A DNA stretch of 64,000 nt, taken from positions 102,677-166,676 of the forward strand of contig NZ_BBYK01000043.1 in the NCBI RefSeq assembly GCF_001570365.1, read 5' to 3'. The number at the start of each line of letters is the position of its first letter. The stretch's first letter is position 1. The notes beneath the pieces are model-generated. The model was given only the letters and a program-made list of their open reading frames with translations, was not told the DNA's origin and made no database searches. Origin of the DNA: Microtetraspora fusca. GTDB taxonomy: Bacteria > Actinomycetota > Actinomycetes > Streptosporangiales > Streptosporangiaceae. The position numbers and the translations under genes are program-made. This document shows positions 26,310 to 36,089 of this stretch, in pieces.

Positions 26310-27340
26310 ACGGCGTCACCGTCGCGGGCACGGGGACGGTCGCGTTCCTGCTGGCCACCGGTGGCACCCACGCGCTGGGACGCCTGGCGCTGCGCTGGGG
26401 CATCACCGACCGGCCCGGGGGCTACAAGACGCACGTCCGGCCCGTGCCCTACCTCGGCGGCATCGCGATCATGCTGGGCACGGTCGTGCCGGCGCTCGGG
26501 CTGCTCGGCTTCTCCGATCCACGCACGACCGCCGTCATGATCGGCGGGATCGCGATCGCCCTGCTCGGCCTCGTCGACGACATCTCGCCGCTGCCCAAGA
26601 CCACGCGACTGGTGGTCGAATCCGTGACGGCGACCGGGGTCGTGCTCAGCGGGGTCGTGGCGTCGATCACCGGGACCTGGCTCGACGTGCCGATCACCGT
26701 CGTGTGGATCGTCGTCATCACCAACTCCTTCAACCTGCTCGACAACATGGACGGCGCTCTCGGCGCCATCATGCTGGCGGGCGCCGCGCCCCTCGCCGTG
26801 ACGGCGTTCGCGCGCGGCGAGTACGGGACCGGGCTGCTCCTGGTCACCCTGGCGGCCTCCGGCTTCGGCTTCCTCCCGCACAACTGGGCGCCGGCGAAGG
26901 TGTTCATGGGGGACGCGGGATCGCTGTTCATCGGATTCACCACCGCCTGCCTGGCGGCCCTGCTGGTCACCGGCGAGGGAACGGGCACGGTGATCGCCGG
27001 GGTGCTGCTTCCGACCTTCGTCGCCACCGTCGACACCGGCGTGGTGACGCTGTCGCGCAAGAGGGCGGGCCGTTCGGTGTTCCAGGGAGGGGCGGACCAC
27101 GTGTCCCACCGGCTACGCCGGCTCGGGTTCGGCGCCAGGCTGACGGCGCTGCTGCTCGCCTCGGTCGCGGGGGCGAGCGGGACGCTGGGCCTGGCCACCG
27201 CGTTGCACTGGATCTCGCCGATCGTCGCGGTGATCGCCGCCATCGTCTCGGCCCTCGTCCTCATCACCCTGCCACAGCGGGTGCCCATCTACTCGCGACC
27301 CCAGCAACCTCCTAAAGTCACATATGAAAGGCGACCTTAG
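26306..27340 (+). CDS. WecA/MraY-type polyprenyl-phosphate sugar-1-phosphate transferase
   Basis: 344 residues and about ten helices. The catalytic strings of the PNPT family are all present: KTHVRPVPYLGG, GLVDDISPLPK, NSFNLLDNMDG, FMGDAGSLFIG and, near residue 264, HVSHRL (the HxxHRL loop). The enzyme moves a HexNAc-1-phosphate from its UDP form to undecaprenyl phosphate and so starts repeat-unit assembly. Translation is coupled to the epimerase before it, and the kinase gene follows four bases later. The symbol wecA is not assigned because a second, housekeeping WecA is usual in actinobacteria. Confidence 0.9.
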   Translation: MNGVTVAGTGTVAFLLATGGTHALGRLALRWGITDRPGGYKTHVRPVPYLGGIAIMLGTVVPALGLLGFSDPRTTAVMIGGIAIALLGLVDDISPLPKTTRLVVESVTATGVVLSGVVASITGTWLDVPITVVWIVVITNSFNLLDNMDGALGAIMLAGAAPLAVTAFARGEYGTGLLLVTLAASGFGFLPHNWAPAKVFMGDAGSLFIGFTTACLAALLVTGEGTGTVIAGVLLPTFVATVDTGVVTLSRKRAGRSVFQGGADHVSHRLRRLGFGARLTALLLASVAGASGTLGLATALHWISPIVAVIAAIVSALVLITLPQRVPIYSRPQQPPKVTYERRP

Positions 27341-27343
27341 ACC

Positions 27344-28708
27344 GTGGAACTCCTCCATTACCTACGCCTTATCCGCAAGGGCTGGCCGCTCATCGTGCTG
27401 TCCTTGATCCTCGGGAGCGTCAGCGCGGCGGTGCTCACGGCGAGAACGCCGCCCACGTACGTGGCATCCATCACGATGATGGCGTCCGGCACCGTGAAGG
27501 AGTCGGACATGTCTAACGCGTTCCAGTCAGGGGCGCTGTCCGCCCAGCGCATCACGTCCTATGCGAGCCTGTTGACGAGCCGGCGCATGATCAGCAAGAT
27601 CACCACTCCGGCCGATGTTGACCGTCTCCAGTCGGCAGTCACGGCAGAGGTCATCCCAGGAACCGTTTTCCTTCGCGCCACCGTGGTCGACAGCGACCCC
27701 GTGCGCGCCGCGCAGGCCGCCAATGCCCTCGGCGACGGGTTCCCTCGGCTGGTCGATCAGATCGAACGGCCCACCCCGCGAAGCCGGCCCTCCGTCAAGG
27801 TCACGGTGGTCGACCGGGCGACTGTCCCCCACGTCCCGATCAGTCCCAATCCGCTGGCCAACCAGGCGGTCGCCTTGCTGCTCGCGCTGCTCCTGGCACT
27901 GGGTGTGCTCGTCCTGCGCGACCGGCTGGACACGACGATCAAAACCATCGAGATGCTGCAGGAAACGTCGCATACCTCGATCCTCGGGATCATCGGCTAC
28001 GAGCGGGACGCCGGGCGGTATCCCCTCATCGTCCGGGAGACGGGCCACTCCTCCAGGGCGGAGGCGTTCCGCTCCTTGCGGACGAACCTTCAGTTCATCG
28101 GGGTCGACCGGCCGCCGAAATCACTCCTCATCACCAGCTCCCTGCCCGGTGAGGGCAAGTCCTCGACGTCCGTCAACCTCGCGATCACGCTGGCGCAGGC
28201 CGGTTGGCGGGTGGTTCTGGTGGACGCCGACCTGCGGCGGCCGCGGATCCCGAGCTACCTCGGGATCGAGGGCGGCGTCGGGCTCACCGACGTGCTGATC
28301 GACAAGAGGGGGCTGAGCGACGTCATCCAGACGTGGGGCGACCCGGGCATCTCCGTGCTGCCCTCCGGGAAGATCCCGCCCAACCCCAGCGAGCTGCTCG
28401 GCTCACAGGGCATGCTCACGGTGCTCACCCAGCTCACCCAGAACTACGACATGGTGCTCGTCGACGCGCCGCCGCTGCTGCCCGTGACCGACGCCGCGGC
28501 GCTCGCGGCCGTCTGCGACGCCACGCTGCTCGTCGCGAGATACGGCAAGACCCGGCGCGAGAACGTGGTCCGCGCCGGAGAGCTGCTGACATCGGTCAAC
28601 GCCCGGCTGGTCGGCGCGGTGCTGAACTTCACCCCGGCGAAGATCGGGCAGTACTACGGCTACGGATACGGATACTCCTCGGACGTCAAGACGCCGGTGA
28701 ACGCGTGA
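27344..28708 (+). CDS. Wzz/Wzc-type polysaccharide chain-length protein with tyrosine kinase domain
   Basis: 454 residues from a GTG. Residues 1-190 form a Wzz domain with flanking helices (WPLIVLSLILGSVSAAVL and ANQAVALLLALLLALGVLVL). The BY-kinase domain has Walker A TSSLPGEGKSSTS near 265-275, Walker A' VVLVDADLRRPR near 295 and Walker B MVLVDAPPLLP near 372. The tail YYGYGYGYSSD is a tyrosine cluster, the usual autophosphorylation site. It would control chain length and export with the Wzx and Wzy proteins. It is the last gene of the operon and overlaps the phosphatase gene tail-to-tail by 23 bases. Confidence 0.9.
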   Translation: MELLHYLRLIRKGWPLIVLSLILGSVSAAVLTARTPPTYVASITMMASGTVKESDMSNAFQSGALSAQRITSYASLLTSRRMISKITTPADVDRLQSAVTAEVIPGTVFLRATVVDSDPVRAAQAANALGDGFPRLVDQIERPTPRSRPSVKVTVVDRATVPHVPISPNPLANQAVALLLALLLALGVLVLRDRLDTTIKTIEMLQETSHTSILGIIGYERDAGRYPLIVRETGHSSRAEAFRSLRTNLQFIGVDRPPKSLLITSSLPGEGKSSTSVNLAITLAQAGWRVVLVDADLRRPRIPSYLGIEGGVGLTDVLIDKRGLSDVIQTWGDPGISVLPSGKIPPNPSELLGSQGMLTVLTQLTQNYDMVLVDAPPLLPVTDAAALAAVCDATLLVARYGKTRRENVVRAGELLTSVNARLVGAVLNFTPAKIGQYYGYGYGYSSDVKTPVNA

Positions 28709-29282
28709 GGAGCGTGAGCGGGACGGACAACGCGTCGGCGATCGTCCGTCCCGCCACACGGTAGGCGCGCCGGGAGCGACCGAAGGGGTCGGCGATATCG
28801 GGCTGGTCCACGCGGACCAGCCCGCGGCGCGCTCCGGCCTCGGCCACGAGCGTGCGGGCCCGCTGTACGGGATCCTCGTGACGGGTGATCGCCTCGGCCG
28901 GCACGCTGCGGGTCAGCACGCCGAACTCGGCGATGGTGAAGACCCGGGAGACGGCGGGAGGATGCAGGGCCGCCACCTCGGCCCGGTGCTCGGCGGTGGC
29001 CGCGAGCACGAGATCGGAGCCGGTGACCAGTTCCTCCGTCAGCGGGCGGGAGGCGAACCCGCCGGGATCGCCGCCGAGCCGGACCAGCGCCTGCCGCGCA
29101 CGCTCGGGCATCTCCATCCCCGGCGCGGCGCGGGTGCCCGCGCTGGTCACCCGGATCGGCGAGCCCGCTCCGAGGGCGGCCCGGGCCAGCCGCTCCGCCA
29201 TCGGCGAGCGGCAGATGTTGCCCGTGCACACGAAAAGGACGTGGAAGCCCTCATCGGCTTCCACGTCGGCCTGTGATGCCAT
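28686..29282 (-). CDS. Low-molecular-weight protein tyrosine phosphatase (Wzb-like)
   Basis: 198 residues from the ATG at 29282. The P-loop is VLFVCTGNICRSPMAERL, with nucleophile Cys19 and Arg25. The general-acid loop near the C-terminus is PDIADPFGRS, as in other LMW-PTPs. GGGGGAGG lies 11 bases before this ATG; a start seven codons earlier is possible. The natural substrate is the tyrosine tail of the adjacent kinase. The two genes converge and their last codons overlap, an unusual layout compared with the usual same-strand wzb-wzc order. Confidence 0.9.
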   Translation of the reverse strand: MASQADVEADEGFHVLFVCTGNICRSPMAERLARAALGAGSPIRVTSAGTRAAPGMEMPERARQALVRLGGDPGGFASRPLTEELVTGSDLVLAATAEHRAEVAALHPPAVSRVFTIAEFGVLTRSVPAEAITRHEDPVQRARTLVAEAGARRGLVRVDQPDIADPFGRSRRAYRVAGRTIADALSVPLTLLTRSPAS

Positions 29283-29351
29283 CGGCGGCACCGCCTCCCC
29301 CATCTGGAACCGCAGCGCCCGGCCGCGCGGGTCGTCGAGCGCTGTCGATCG

Positions 29352-29795
29352 TCATCGTGCCGTGTCCCGGCACGGGATCCTGTGCGTCCGTAGGAACGGA
29401 GAGCACTCCTGGTGGGGAGCCACCGGGCGCCACCAGCTCTCCCCGTCGTCGTGACCGTCCGCCACCGGCTCGTCGTGCTTCTTCGCGGCCTTGCGCCGCA
29501 GGGCCTCGCCGGCGGCGATCCCGGCGGCTTTCGGGCCGGTGTCCTCCCCCTCCGTCCGGGCGACGGTCCGGCTGTAGCGCCCGCTCTCCGCGGGAAACCG
29601 GGTGAACGCCTCAGGACCGCCCTTGACGCTCCGCACGTACGAACCGAGCAGCGCGTGACCGCCCGCGAGCGTACCCGCGGAGAGGACCAGGCAGGTGACG
29701 CCGCACCCGATGATCGCCCGGCACATGCTGCGCCTCCTGAGCAGCGCCCTCCCCGCGGGATCGGTGATTTCTCCGGACTCGCGCGTACCCTCCAT
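29352..29795 (-). CDS. Small hypothetical single-pass membrane protein
   Basis: 147 residues, not recognised. A short basic N-tail (LLRRRSMCRAI) leads to one hydrophobic stretch (IIGCGVTCLVLSAGTLAGGHALL), then a charged outer part. It lies between the DUF4012 and phosphatase genes on the same strand with 78- and 69-base gaps, so it may belong to the same transcript. No ribosome site marks the ATG at 29795, and an in-frame GTG at 29870 is possible. The N-tail, single helix and position keep it in the list, but it could be spurious. Confidence 0.45.
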   Translation of the reverse strand: MEGTRESGEITDPAGRALLRRRSMCRAIIGCGVTCLVLSAGTLAGGHALLGSYVRSVKGGPEAFTRFPAESGRYSRTVARTEGEDTGPKAAGIAAGEALRRKAAKKHDEPVADGHDDGESWWRPVAPHQECSPFLRTHRIPCRDTAR

Positions 29796-29873
29796 GAACG
29801 CGACGGTAGATCGTCGTCGCCGGGCGGCTCTCCATGGCACGCCGGGGTTTACCCTTTCCGGCATCGCCACCCG

Positions 29874-31637
29874 TCACGACGACGGCGCCGGGCACCCCTG
29901 GTCGTTCTCCGTGATCCTGGTGCGCTGGGGCTGGACGAGCGGCTGCGCGGGAACCGCCGGCGGCGTGGCGGAGACGGGTTCCACCAGCTTGAACTCCAGC
30001 GTCCGCGCCTGCCGGGGGGCGAACTCCAGCAAGGTGGAGTAGACCGGATGGGATCGTTCCGCCTCGACGATGACGCCGCTCTTCCGGCCGTCCAACCGCA
30101 CCCCGCTCAGCCTCGCGCCCGGGCTGGCGTACAGCGACACCCAGAGCAGGTTGGAGCCCGGGGCGTGACGTTGCTGCGGCGAGTCGAGCCGGGCGGTGAC
30201 GTAATCCGGCAACGCCCCGCGCGGCACGTCGTTGTCCAGCCGGACGCGCACCGTCGTGGCGCGCGTCCCGTCGGCCTGGCACGCGCCCAGGTCGTAGGTG
30301 ACGGACCGCTGGAGGTAGTAGTCGAGCTTGCTTCCGGCCGAGTTGTTGACCACCAGCCCGGCGAAGGGACCCGGCCGGCCCGGAAGCACGCCGCCCAGCG
30401 GCGTGGCGGCCAGCCGTCGCTCCACGGCGGCGTCACTGCTCCAGACCTGGATCCTCCGCTCGTCCACGAGCCGGGACAGGACCGGCAGGAGCCGCTGGGG
30501 ATCGGCGAGCGCTTTGCCGATCTGTTCGCTGACGGCGCCGGCGACCGTGATGAGGAACTTCTTGCGGTCCCCCCGGTCCGGGTAGCGCTCGTAGGCCGTC
30601 CGCTCGGTCAGATCGACGACGTTGCCCGCGGTCACCGCCTCGCCGTCCGGCAGGGTGACGGGCCCGATCAGCTCCAGGAGGTAGGAGAGGCCGATCGGAT
30701 CGGTGGCGATGGCGCCGTCCAACCGCTGGCCGAACCGCCGCTCCCAGAGCCGCGTCCAGGTCGCCGCGGCGTACGGGAAGTGCGGCGAGAGGTTGGAGAC
30801 GGACAGCATCGAGGTCGCGCTCGGCCCGTAGCGTGCGCGGTACGCGGCCCCGTGGTCGATGACCGGCTTGGGGCTCTCCAGCCCGTTGTCCGCGGACAGG
30901 CGCGTGACGCCGACCTTGCCCCGGTCGGCGCTGAGGATGCCGTACGCGCCGATCAGCCCGCCGGTCGCGCGCGACTCCGCGTTGGTCTGGAATGCGAGGA
31001 AATAGCGGCGGGGGCCGTCGTGGCCCAGCATCGGCGGCAGCAGCGCGGCGGCGTCCGCCGCTGAGCGGAGCCGGTCGCGCAGCCGGTCGGCCTCCTCCAG
31101 CACCGTTTCCCTGGCCTGGTCCAACTGGCCCACCCCGGTGTCGGCCGGCGTGGCGGCGAGGCGGTCCCGCGCCCAGGCGACCCGGGCGACGCCGTCGTCC
31201 AGCGTCGGGGACGCGGCGGCGAGCCGGTCGAGGACCTGCCGCGTGTCGTGCACCGACAGGGATTTCGCCGCCATGAACGGCGCGGCCTCCTGGTAGACCC
31301 CGCCGAGCACGTCGCTGATCTCGGCGACGGCCTCGGCCAGCCCGCCGACGGTGGCCGCCGCGTCGCCCACGAAGGGGGCGTGCGCGATGAGCCACCAGTC
31401 GCGGCCGCTGGTCAGTTGCCGGGCCTCGGCCGCGTGCCGCCGCGCGTCCGCCAGTGGTCCGGCCATCTGCCGAGGGTCGTCAGTGTCGCGCGCCAGCAGC
31501 AGCGCGGTCTTCGCGGCCTCCAGGTGATCCCGCGCGCTCAGCCCGAGATACGCCGACCAGCCGCCGGCCAACACGAGGCCGGCGGCTGGAAGGGTCAGGC
31601 CGAAGACGGCGATCCGGCGACGGTTAACGACCCGCAT
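29874..31637 (-). CDS. DUF4012 domain protein, membrane-anchored
   Basis: 587 residues. An N-terminal helix (IAVFGLTLPAAGLVLAGGWSAYL) follows NRRR, leaving the rest outside the cell. The body carries DUF4012 strings: YFLAFQTNAESRATGGLIGA, GILSADRGKVGVTRLS, PHFPYAAATWTRLWE and LELIGPVTLPDGEAVTAGN. DUF4012 proteins recur in polysaccharide and cell-wall loci of Gram-positive bacteria, but no reaction is established. The start lies inside the end of the LPMTG gene (14-base overlap), which couples the two. A role in attaching or finishing surface glycans is inference from context. Confidence 0.85.
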   Translation of the reverse strand: MRVVNRRRIAVFGLTLPAAGLVLAGGWSAYLGLSARDHLEAAKTALLLARDTDDPRQMAGPLADARRHAAEARQLTSGRDWWLIAHAPFVGDAAATVGGLAEAVAEISDVLGGVYQEAAPFMAAKSLSVHDTRQVLDRLAAASPTLDDGVARVAWARDRLAATPADTGVGQLDQARETVLEEADRLRDRLRSAADAAALLPPMLGHDGPRRYFLAFQTNAESRATGGLIGAYGILSADRGKVGVTRLSADNGLESPKPVIDHGAAYRARYGPSATSMLSVSNLSPHFPYAAATWTRLWERRFGQRLDGAIATDPIGLSYLLELIGPVTLPDGEAVTAGNVVDLTERTAYERYPDRGDRKKFLITVAGAVSEQIGKALADPQRLLPVLSRLVDERRIQVWSSDAAVERRLAATPLGGVLPGRPGPFAGLVVNNSAGSKLDYYLQRSVTYDLGACQADGTRATTVRVRLDNDVPRGALPDYVTARLDSPQQRHAPGSNLLWVSLYASPGARLSGVRLDGRKSGVIVEAERSHPVYSTLLEFAPRQARTLEFKLVEPVSATPPAVPAQPLVQPQRTRITENDQGCPAPSS

Positions 31638-32070
31638 GGGCGGATCGGCGACGCCTCGCGGTGAGGACGAGCCCGGCCGCGGCGGCCGCCAGCAGTCCCC
31701 CGCCCGCGGTGGCCAGGGCCGCCACGGGCGCGCCGGTCATCGGCAGTTCGCCCTTGGCCTGGCAACCGCTGCAGCCCCCGCAGCTGGGGCTGCAGTTGCC
31801 GCTGCTGCTCGACCAGCTGCTGTTCCGGTTGTTCTGCCGGTTGCGCTGGTGCTGTCGGCCATGCTGCCGGTGGCTCTGCGCCTGCTGCTGGTGGATGGTC
31901 TGGTGCACGTTCGCGTGCAGGTTGGGTAGCGGCGGGTACGGCTGCCCGAGCACGACGCCGTTCGGCACCGGCAGGGCGGCTTCTGCGCTCGCCACCCCCA
32001 TGGGTCCGAACGACAGCGCCCCGGCGGCCATCATCGACAACAGAATAGGTATTGCATTTTTTCGCGCCAT
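31624..32070 (-). CDS. Small sortase-anchored His/Gln/Cys-rich wall protein (LPMTG)
   Basis: 148 residues. A signal peptide (ILLSMMAAGALSFGPMGVASAEA) is followed by a Pro/Asn segment, a stretch dense in His, Gln and Asn (VHQTIHQQQAQSHRQHG) and a Ser run. A Cys cluster, CSPSCGGCSGC, comes next. The sorting signal is LPMTG, then a hydrophobic helix and RRRR tail. Sortase would cleave after Thr and join it to the cell wall. The ATG has AGGGAG six bases upstream. The His and Cys content suggests metal binding or disulfide cross-links, which is inference. The class E sortase lies divergently 460 bases away. Confidence 0.85.
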   Translation of the reverse strand: MARKNAIPILLSMMAAGALSFGPMGVASAEAALPVPNGVVLGQPYPPLPNLHANVHQTIHQQQAQSHRQHGRQHQRNRQNNRNSSWSSSSGNCSPSCGGCSGCQAKGELPMTGAPVAALATAGGGLLAAAAAGLVLTARRRRSAHAGR

Positions 32071-32531
32071 TCAGGACTCCCTGAGGATAAGAGGTCACGC
32101 GATGGGCGATTTCCCCCGGAATACCGGGACAGGCTCGCCACGTAAGCTTTATATGCGCCCGCCGGAGAAGCACTCCGGCGGGCGCGGGGTTCTTACCCAG
32201 CGATCACCGAGCGTTCTCGAATTGTTGACGATCATCTTCTCGCGGTGGCACGGAACCGGTCGGCGCGTGGAGAACCCGCCCTACCCCCTTTACCGGCGGG
32301 TCTCCTCGTCCATTTTCGCGGGCTTTATAGCTACAGGTCGGTTATCGCATGGCCTATCGCGATGCACGGCGGTTTCTCCGGGGATTAATGCCGCAAAATG
32401 CCCGGAAAGCGACATGTCACCGACGCGGCGGCGTCGCTAAAGAATCAGCCAACGCCCCGCCGGAGCCACCTCTCGGCGCTCCCGCCCGGCGATACTCGAC
32501 GCGTGCGTGATCAGCGGAAACCGACAGCGCC
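32071..32531. other. Divergent leader region between LPMTG gene and sortase gene
   Basis: These 461 bases hold promoters for both flanking genes and no convincing reading frame. The AT-richer part near 32300-32400 is the likeliest promoter zone for the sortase. A strong hairpin at 32155-32185 is listed separately. Confidence 0.55.
32155..32185. promoter_or_regulatory. Perfect 13-bp stem-loop in a divergent intergenic region
   Basis: Arms at 32155-32167 and 32173-32185 are exact reverse complements (GCGCCCGCCGGAG and partner) around a five-base loop AAGCA. It lies upstream of both genes rather than downstream, so it is either an attenuator or leader structure or the relic of a terminator. There is no T-run. 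Confidence 0.6.
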
Positions 32532-33170
32532 GTGAGGGCCGCCATCCGATTCGTCAGCGAACTCGGCATCACCGCCGGGGTCGTGCTGCTGATGTTCTGC
32601 GCGTACCTGCTCTGGGGCACCGGCTCCTACACGGAGGAGCACCAACGGGTCCTGCAGCGGCAGTTCGAGCAGGAGATCCAGCGGAGCGTCCACGAACACA
32701 AGGGGAAACGGACCCTCGGCGCGATCAAGCTCGGCGGCGCCGTCGCGCTGATCCGGATCCCCCGGCTCGGCGCCGACTACAAGTACGCCGTGGTCGAGGG
32801 CGTGGACGCCGAGCACCTGCGCGAGGGGCCCGGCCACTATCCGGGCACCGCGATGCCCGGCGAGATCGGGAACTTCGTGGTCTCCGGCCACCGGACGACG
32901 TATCTGGCGCCGTTCAATCGCATCGGCGAGCTGAATCGCGGCGACGAGATCGTGGTGGACACCCGCGAGGCCCGGTACACCTACCGGGTCACCGAGAAGG
33001 AGGTCGTCCTCCCCACCCGGCTCGACGTGGTCGCGCCGGTGCCGGGACATCCCGCCGAACGGCCCACCCGAGCGCTGATCACCCTGACCACGTGCAACCC
33101 GAAGTACTCCGCGGCCGAGCGGCTCATCGTGCACGGCCTGCTCGCCGACCGCGAGAAGCGCCGAGCCTGA
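32532..33170 (+). CDS. Class E sortase
   Basis: 212 residues from a GTG. One N-terminal helix (SELGITAGVVLLMFCAYLLW) anchors it. The catalytic triad is His120 in VSGHRTTY, Cys188 in LTTCNPKYS and Arg197 in ERLIVHG. The TLTTCNP context and overall length match class E sortases of actinobacteria, which in studied cases prefer LAxTG signals. The only sorting substrate visible nearby carries LPMTG. A small membrane protein gene follows, as is common next to this class. Confidence 0.9.
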   Translation: MRAAIRFVSELGITAGVVLLMFCAYLLWGTGSYTEEHQRVLQRQFEQEIQRSVHEHKGKRTLGAIKLGGAVALIRIPRLGADYKYAVVEGVDAEHLREGPGHYPGTAMPGEIGNFVVSGHRTTYLAPFNRIGELNRGDEIVVDTREARYTYRVTEKEVVLPTRLDVVAPVPGHPAERPTRALITLTTCNPKYSAAERLIVHGLLADREKRRA

Positions 33171-33202
33171 CCCCACCGCGTGACCATAGGAGCGTCCCTG
33201 AC

Positions 33203-33352
33203 ATGTACGGATCCCTCTGGCGGCGGCTGCCCGGCGGCGTGCCGGTGCGGCTGTTCCTCTTCCTGGCGCTCGTCGGGATCGCCGCCGGCCTGCTCTGGTA
33301 CGTCGTGTTCCCCTGGCTGGCGCCCCGGGTGCCGATCGACCAGCCCTGGTGA
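33203..33352 (+). CDS. 49-residue single-helix membrane protein downstream of sortase
   Basis: The ATG at 33203 has AGGAGCG upstream (from 33189) and follows the sortase stop by 32 bases. The product has a basic start (SLWRRLPGGVPVR), a helix (LFLFLALVGIAAGLLWYVVF) and a short Pro-rich tail ending PIDQPW. Small proteins of this shape are frequently found after class E sortase genes in actinobacteria. Their role is unknown; a sortase partner is a guess. A terminator follows immediately. Confidence 0.75.
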   Translation: MYGSLWRRLPGGVPVRLFLFLALVGIAAGLLWYVVFPWLAPRVPIDQPW

Positions 33353-33375
33353 GCCGGGCGCCCGGAGACGCCGAA

Positions 33376-33412
33376 GGGCCCTCGCCGCAAGAGGGGAAGG
33401 CGGCGAGGGCCC
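33376..33412. terminator. 13-bp hairpin between convergent genes
   Basis: Arms GGGCCCTCGCCGC (33376-33388) and GCGGCGAGGGCCC (33400-33412) pair perfectly around an 11-base loop. It separates the sortase unit from the convergent ABC ATPase gene. Confidence 0.8.
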
Positions 33413-33433
33413 CGGGAAGGCGAGCCGTACGGC

Positions 33434-34657
<1,224 letters not shown>

Positions 34658-34756
34658 CTCAGTCCTTCGTCGCTTCCTGACGATTCCGCCCCGTCCTGCA
34701 GTCGCGGGTCCCCCCCGATGCGGGCTGGGCTTTCTCCTGGGGATGACCGCAGGAAG

Positions 34757-34770
34757 TGGATACGTTTTCA
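34757..34770. promoter_or_regulatory. Candidate LacI-family operator 1
   Basis: TGGATACGTTTTCA is an imperfect palindrome around a central CG, matching five of seven symmetric positions of the LacI-type pattern. It lies about 100 bases upstream of the ABC ATPase start on the divergent side. Confidence 0.5.
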
Positions 34771-34867
34771 GGAATCACACCGGACAGATCGGGACCTGTC
34801 AACCCAATCTGCTTGTCACGCGGGGCTCGTTATCGTTCCGAGACTCGCGATAATCATGGAAATATGC

Positions 34868-34881
34868 TGGAATCGTTTCCA
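34868..34881. promoter_or_regulatory. Candidate LacI-family operator 2, overlapping the regulator start
   Basis: TGGAATCGTTTCCA is symmetric around the central CG at six of seven position pairs, the usual form for LacI/GalR operators. It ends at the first base of the lacI-type ATG, so binding would block the regulator's own expression. Confidence 0.65.
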
Positions 34882-35888
34882 TGGAGAGCTCGGGACAGCG
34901 GCGTACGACGATCAAGGACGTGGCGGAGGCGGCCGGTGTGGGCGTCGCGACCGTCTCGCGGGTGCTGTCGGGCGGGTCGGCGAGCGCCGGGGCACGGGAG
35001 AGGGTCCTGGCCGCGGCGGCGCGGCTCGACTACCACCCGAGCGCGCTCGGCCGGAACCTGCGCCGGCGCCGCACGGGTGGCGTCGGCCTGCTCGTTCCCG
35101 ATATCACCGACAGCTTCTACGCCCGCCTCGCCGACGGCGTGCTGTCCTGCGCCCGCTCGTACGGCGAGCCGGTCACGGTGGGCGTCACCGGCGACGACCC
35201 GGAGCGGGAGAGCGAGTTGATCGGCACGCTCATCGAGCAGAGCATGGACCGCGTGATCGCGGTGCCGTCCGGCGACGGCGACGTGTGGGACCCCGTGCTC
35301 CGGGCCGGGGTGAACGTCGTCTTCGCGGGCCGGCGGGCCGACCCCGACGTACCGGACGTGCCGGCCGTGCTCGCCGACGACCGCGACGGAGTGCGCACCG
35401 CCATGGAGTACCTGACCGGCCTCGGCCACCGGAAGATCGCGTTCCTGGCCCGGCGCGGCCAGTCCCAGCGGGTGGCGGCCTTCACCGGCGCGCTCGCGGC
35501 GCTCGGCGTGCCGGTGGAGGATGATCTCGTCGTCCACGCGCGGGCGAGCCGCGACTCGGCCTACGCCGCCGCGGCGGGCCTGCTGCAGCGCCACCCCGAC
35601 GTCACCGCCGTACTGGCCGGAGGCAACATCCTGGGCGAGGCGGCGGTGCTGGCCGCCAGGGAGCTGGACGTGCGCGTGCCGCGCGACGTCTCGCTGATCA
35701 TGTTCGACGACGTGCCCTGGGCCGAGCTGTGCTCTCCCCCGCTCACGGTCATCGCGCAGCCGGCCCAGGACATCGGGTACCGCTCGGCCGAGCTGGTCCT
35801 CCGCCAGGGGCGCCGGCCACGCGAGGTCGTGCTGCCGTCCGAGCTGGTCGTCCGGGCGAGCTGCGGTCCCAGGAGGCCGCGCCGGTAG
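34881..35888 (+). CDS. LacI-family transcriptional regulator
   Basis: 335 residues. The helix-turn-helix is TTIKDVAEAAGVGVATVSRV at residues 9-28, followed by the hinge region ALGRNLRRRRTGGVGLLVPD. A periplasmic-binding-like sensor domain follows and ends with SLIMFDDVPWAELCSPPLT. It probably senses a sugar or sugar phosphate and represses the divergent ABC ATPase gene and itself through the palindromes in the 223-base gap. The effector is unknown. Confidence 0.9.
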   Translation: MESSGQRRTTIKDVAEAAGVGVATVSRVLSGGSASAGARERVLAAAARLDYHPSALGRNLRRRRTGGVGLLVPDITDSFYARLADGVLSCARSYGEPVTVGVTGDDPERESELIGTLIEQSMDRVIAVPSGDGDVWDPVLRAGVNVVFAGRRADPDVPDVPAVLADDRDGVRTAMEYLTGLGHRKIAFLARRGQSQRVAAFTGALAALGVPVEDDLVVHARASRDSAYAAAAGLLQRHPDVTAVLAGGNILGEAAVLAARELDVRVPRDVSLIMFDDVPWAELCSPPLTVIAQPAQDIGYRSAELVLRQGRRPREVVLPSELVVRASCGPRRPRR

Positions 35889-36089
35889 GGGCCGTCGGCC
35901 GCCGTGGATCGGCCATGGCCTCTGGCTGGTCACGAGACAGCCAGCTCAGCGGCGAGTCGCCCCGCTTTTCGGGATGCGCCCACTGCTCCGGGACGCCGTC
36001 CCATACGGGACCTTCAGCCCTATCTGCCCCCGCTCTCGGCGGCCGATTCTGGAGAAAAGCCATGTCGAACCCCGGCGGGGGTGTCAGCC

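Noticed and set aside
29412-31064. 550-codon plus-strand frame antisense to the DUF4012 gene
   Set aside because: Shadow frame; the minus strand encodes a full DUF4012 protein with clear motifs.
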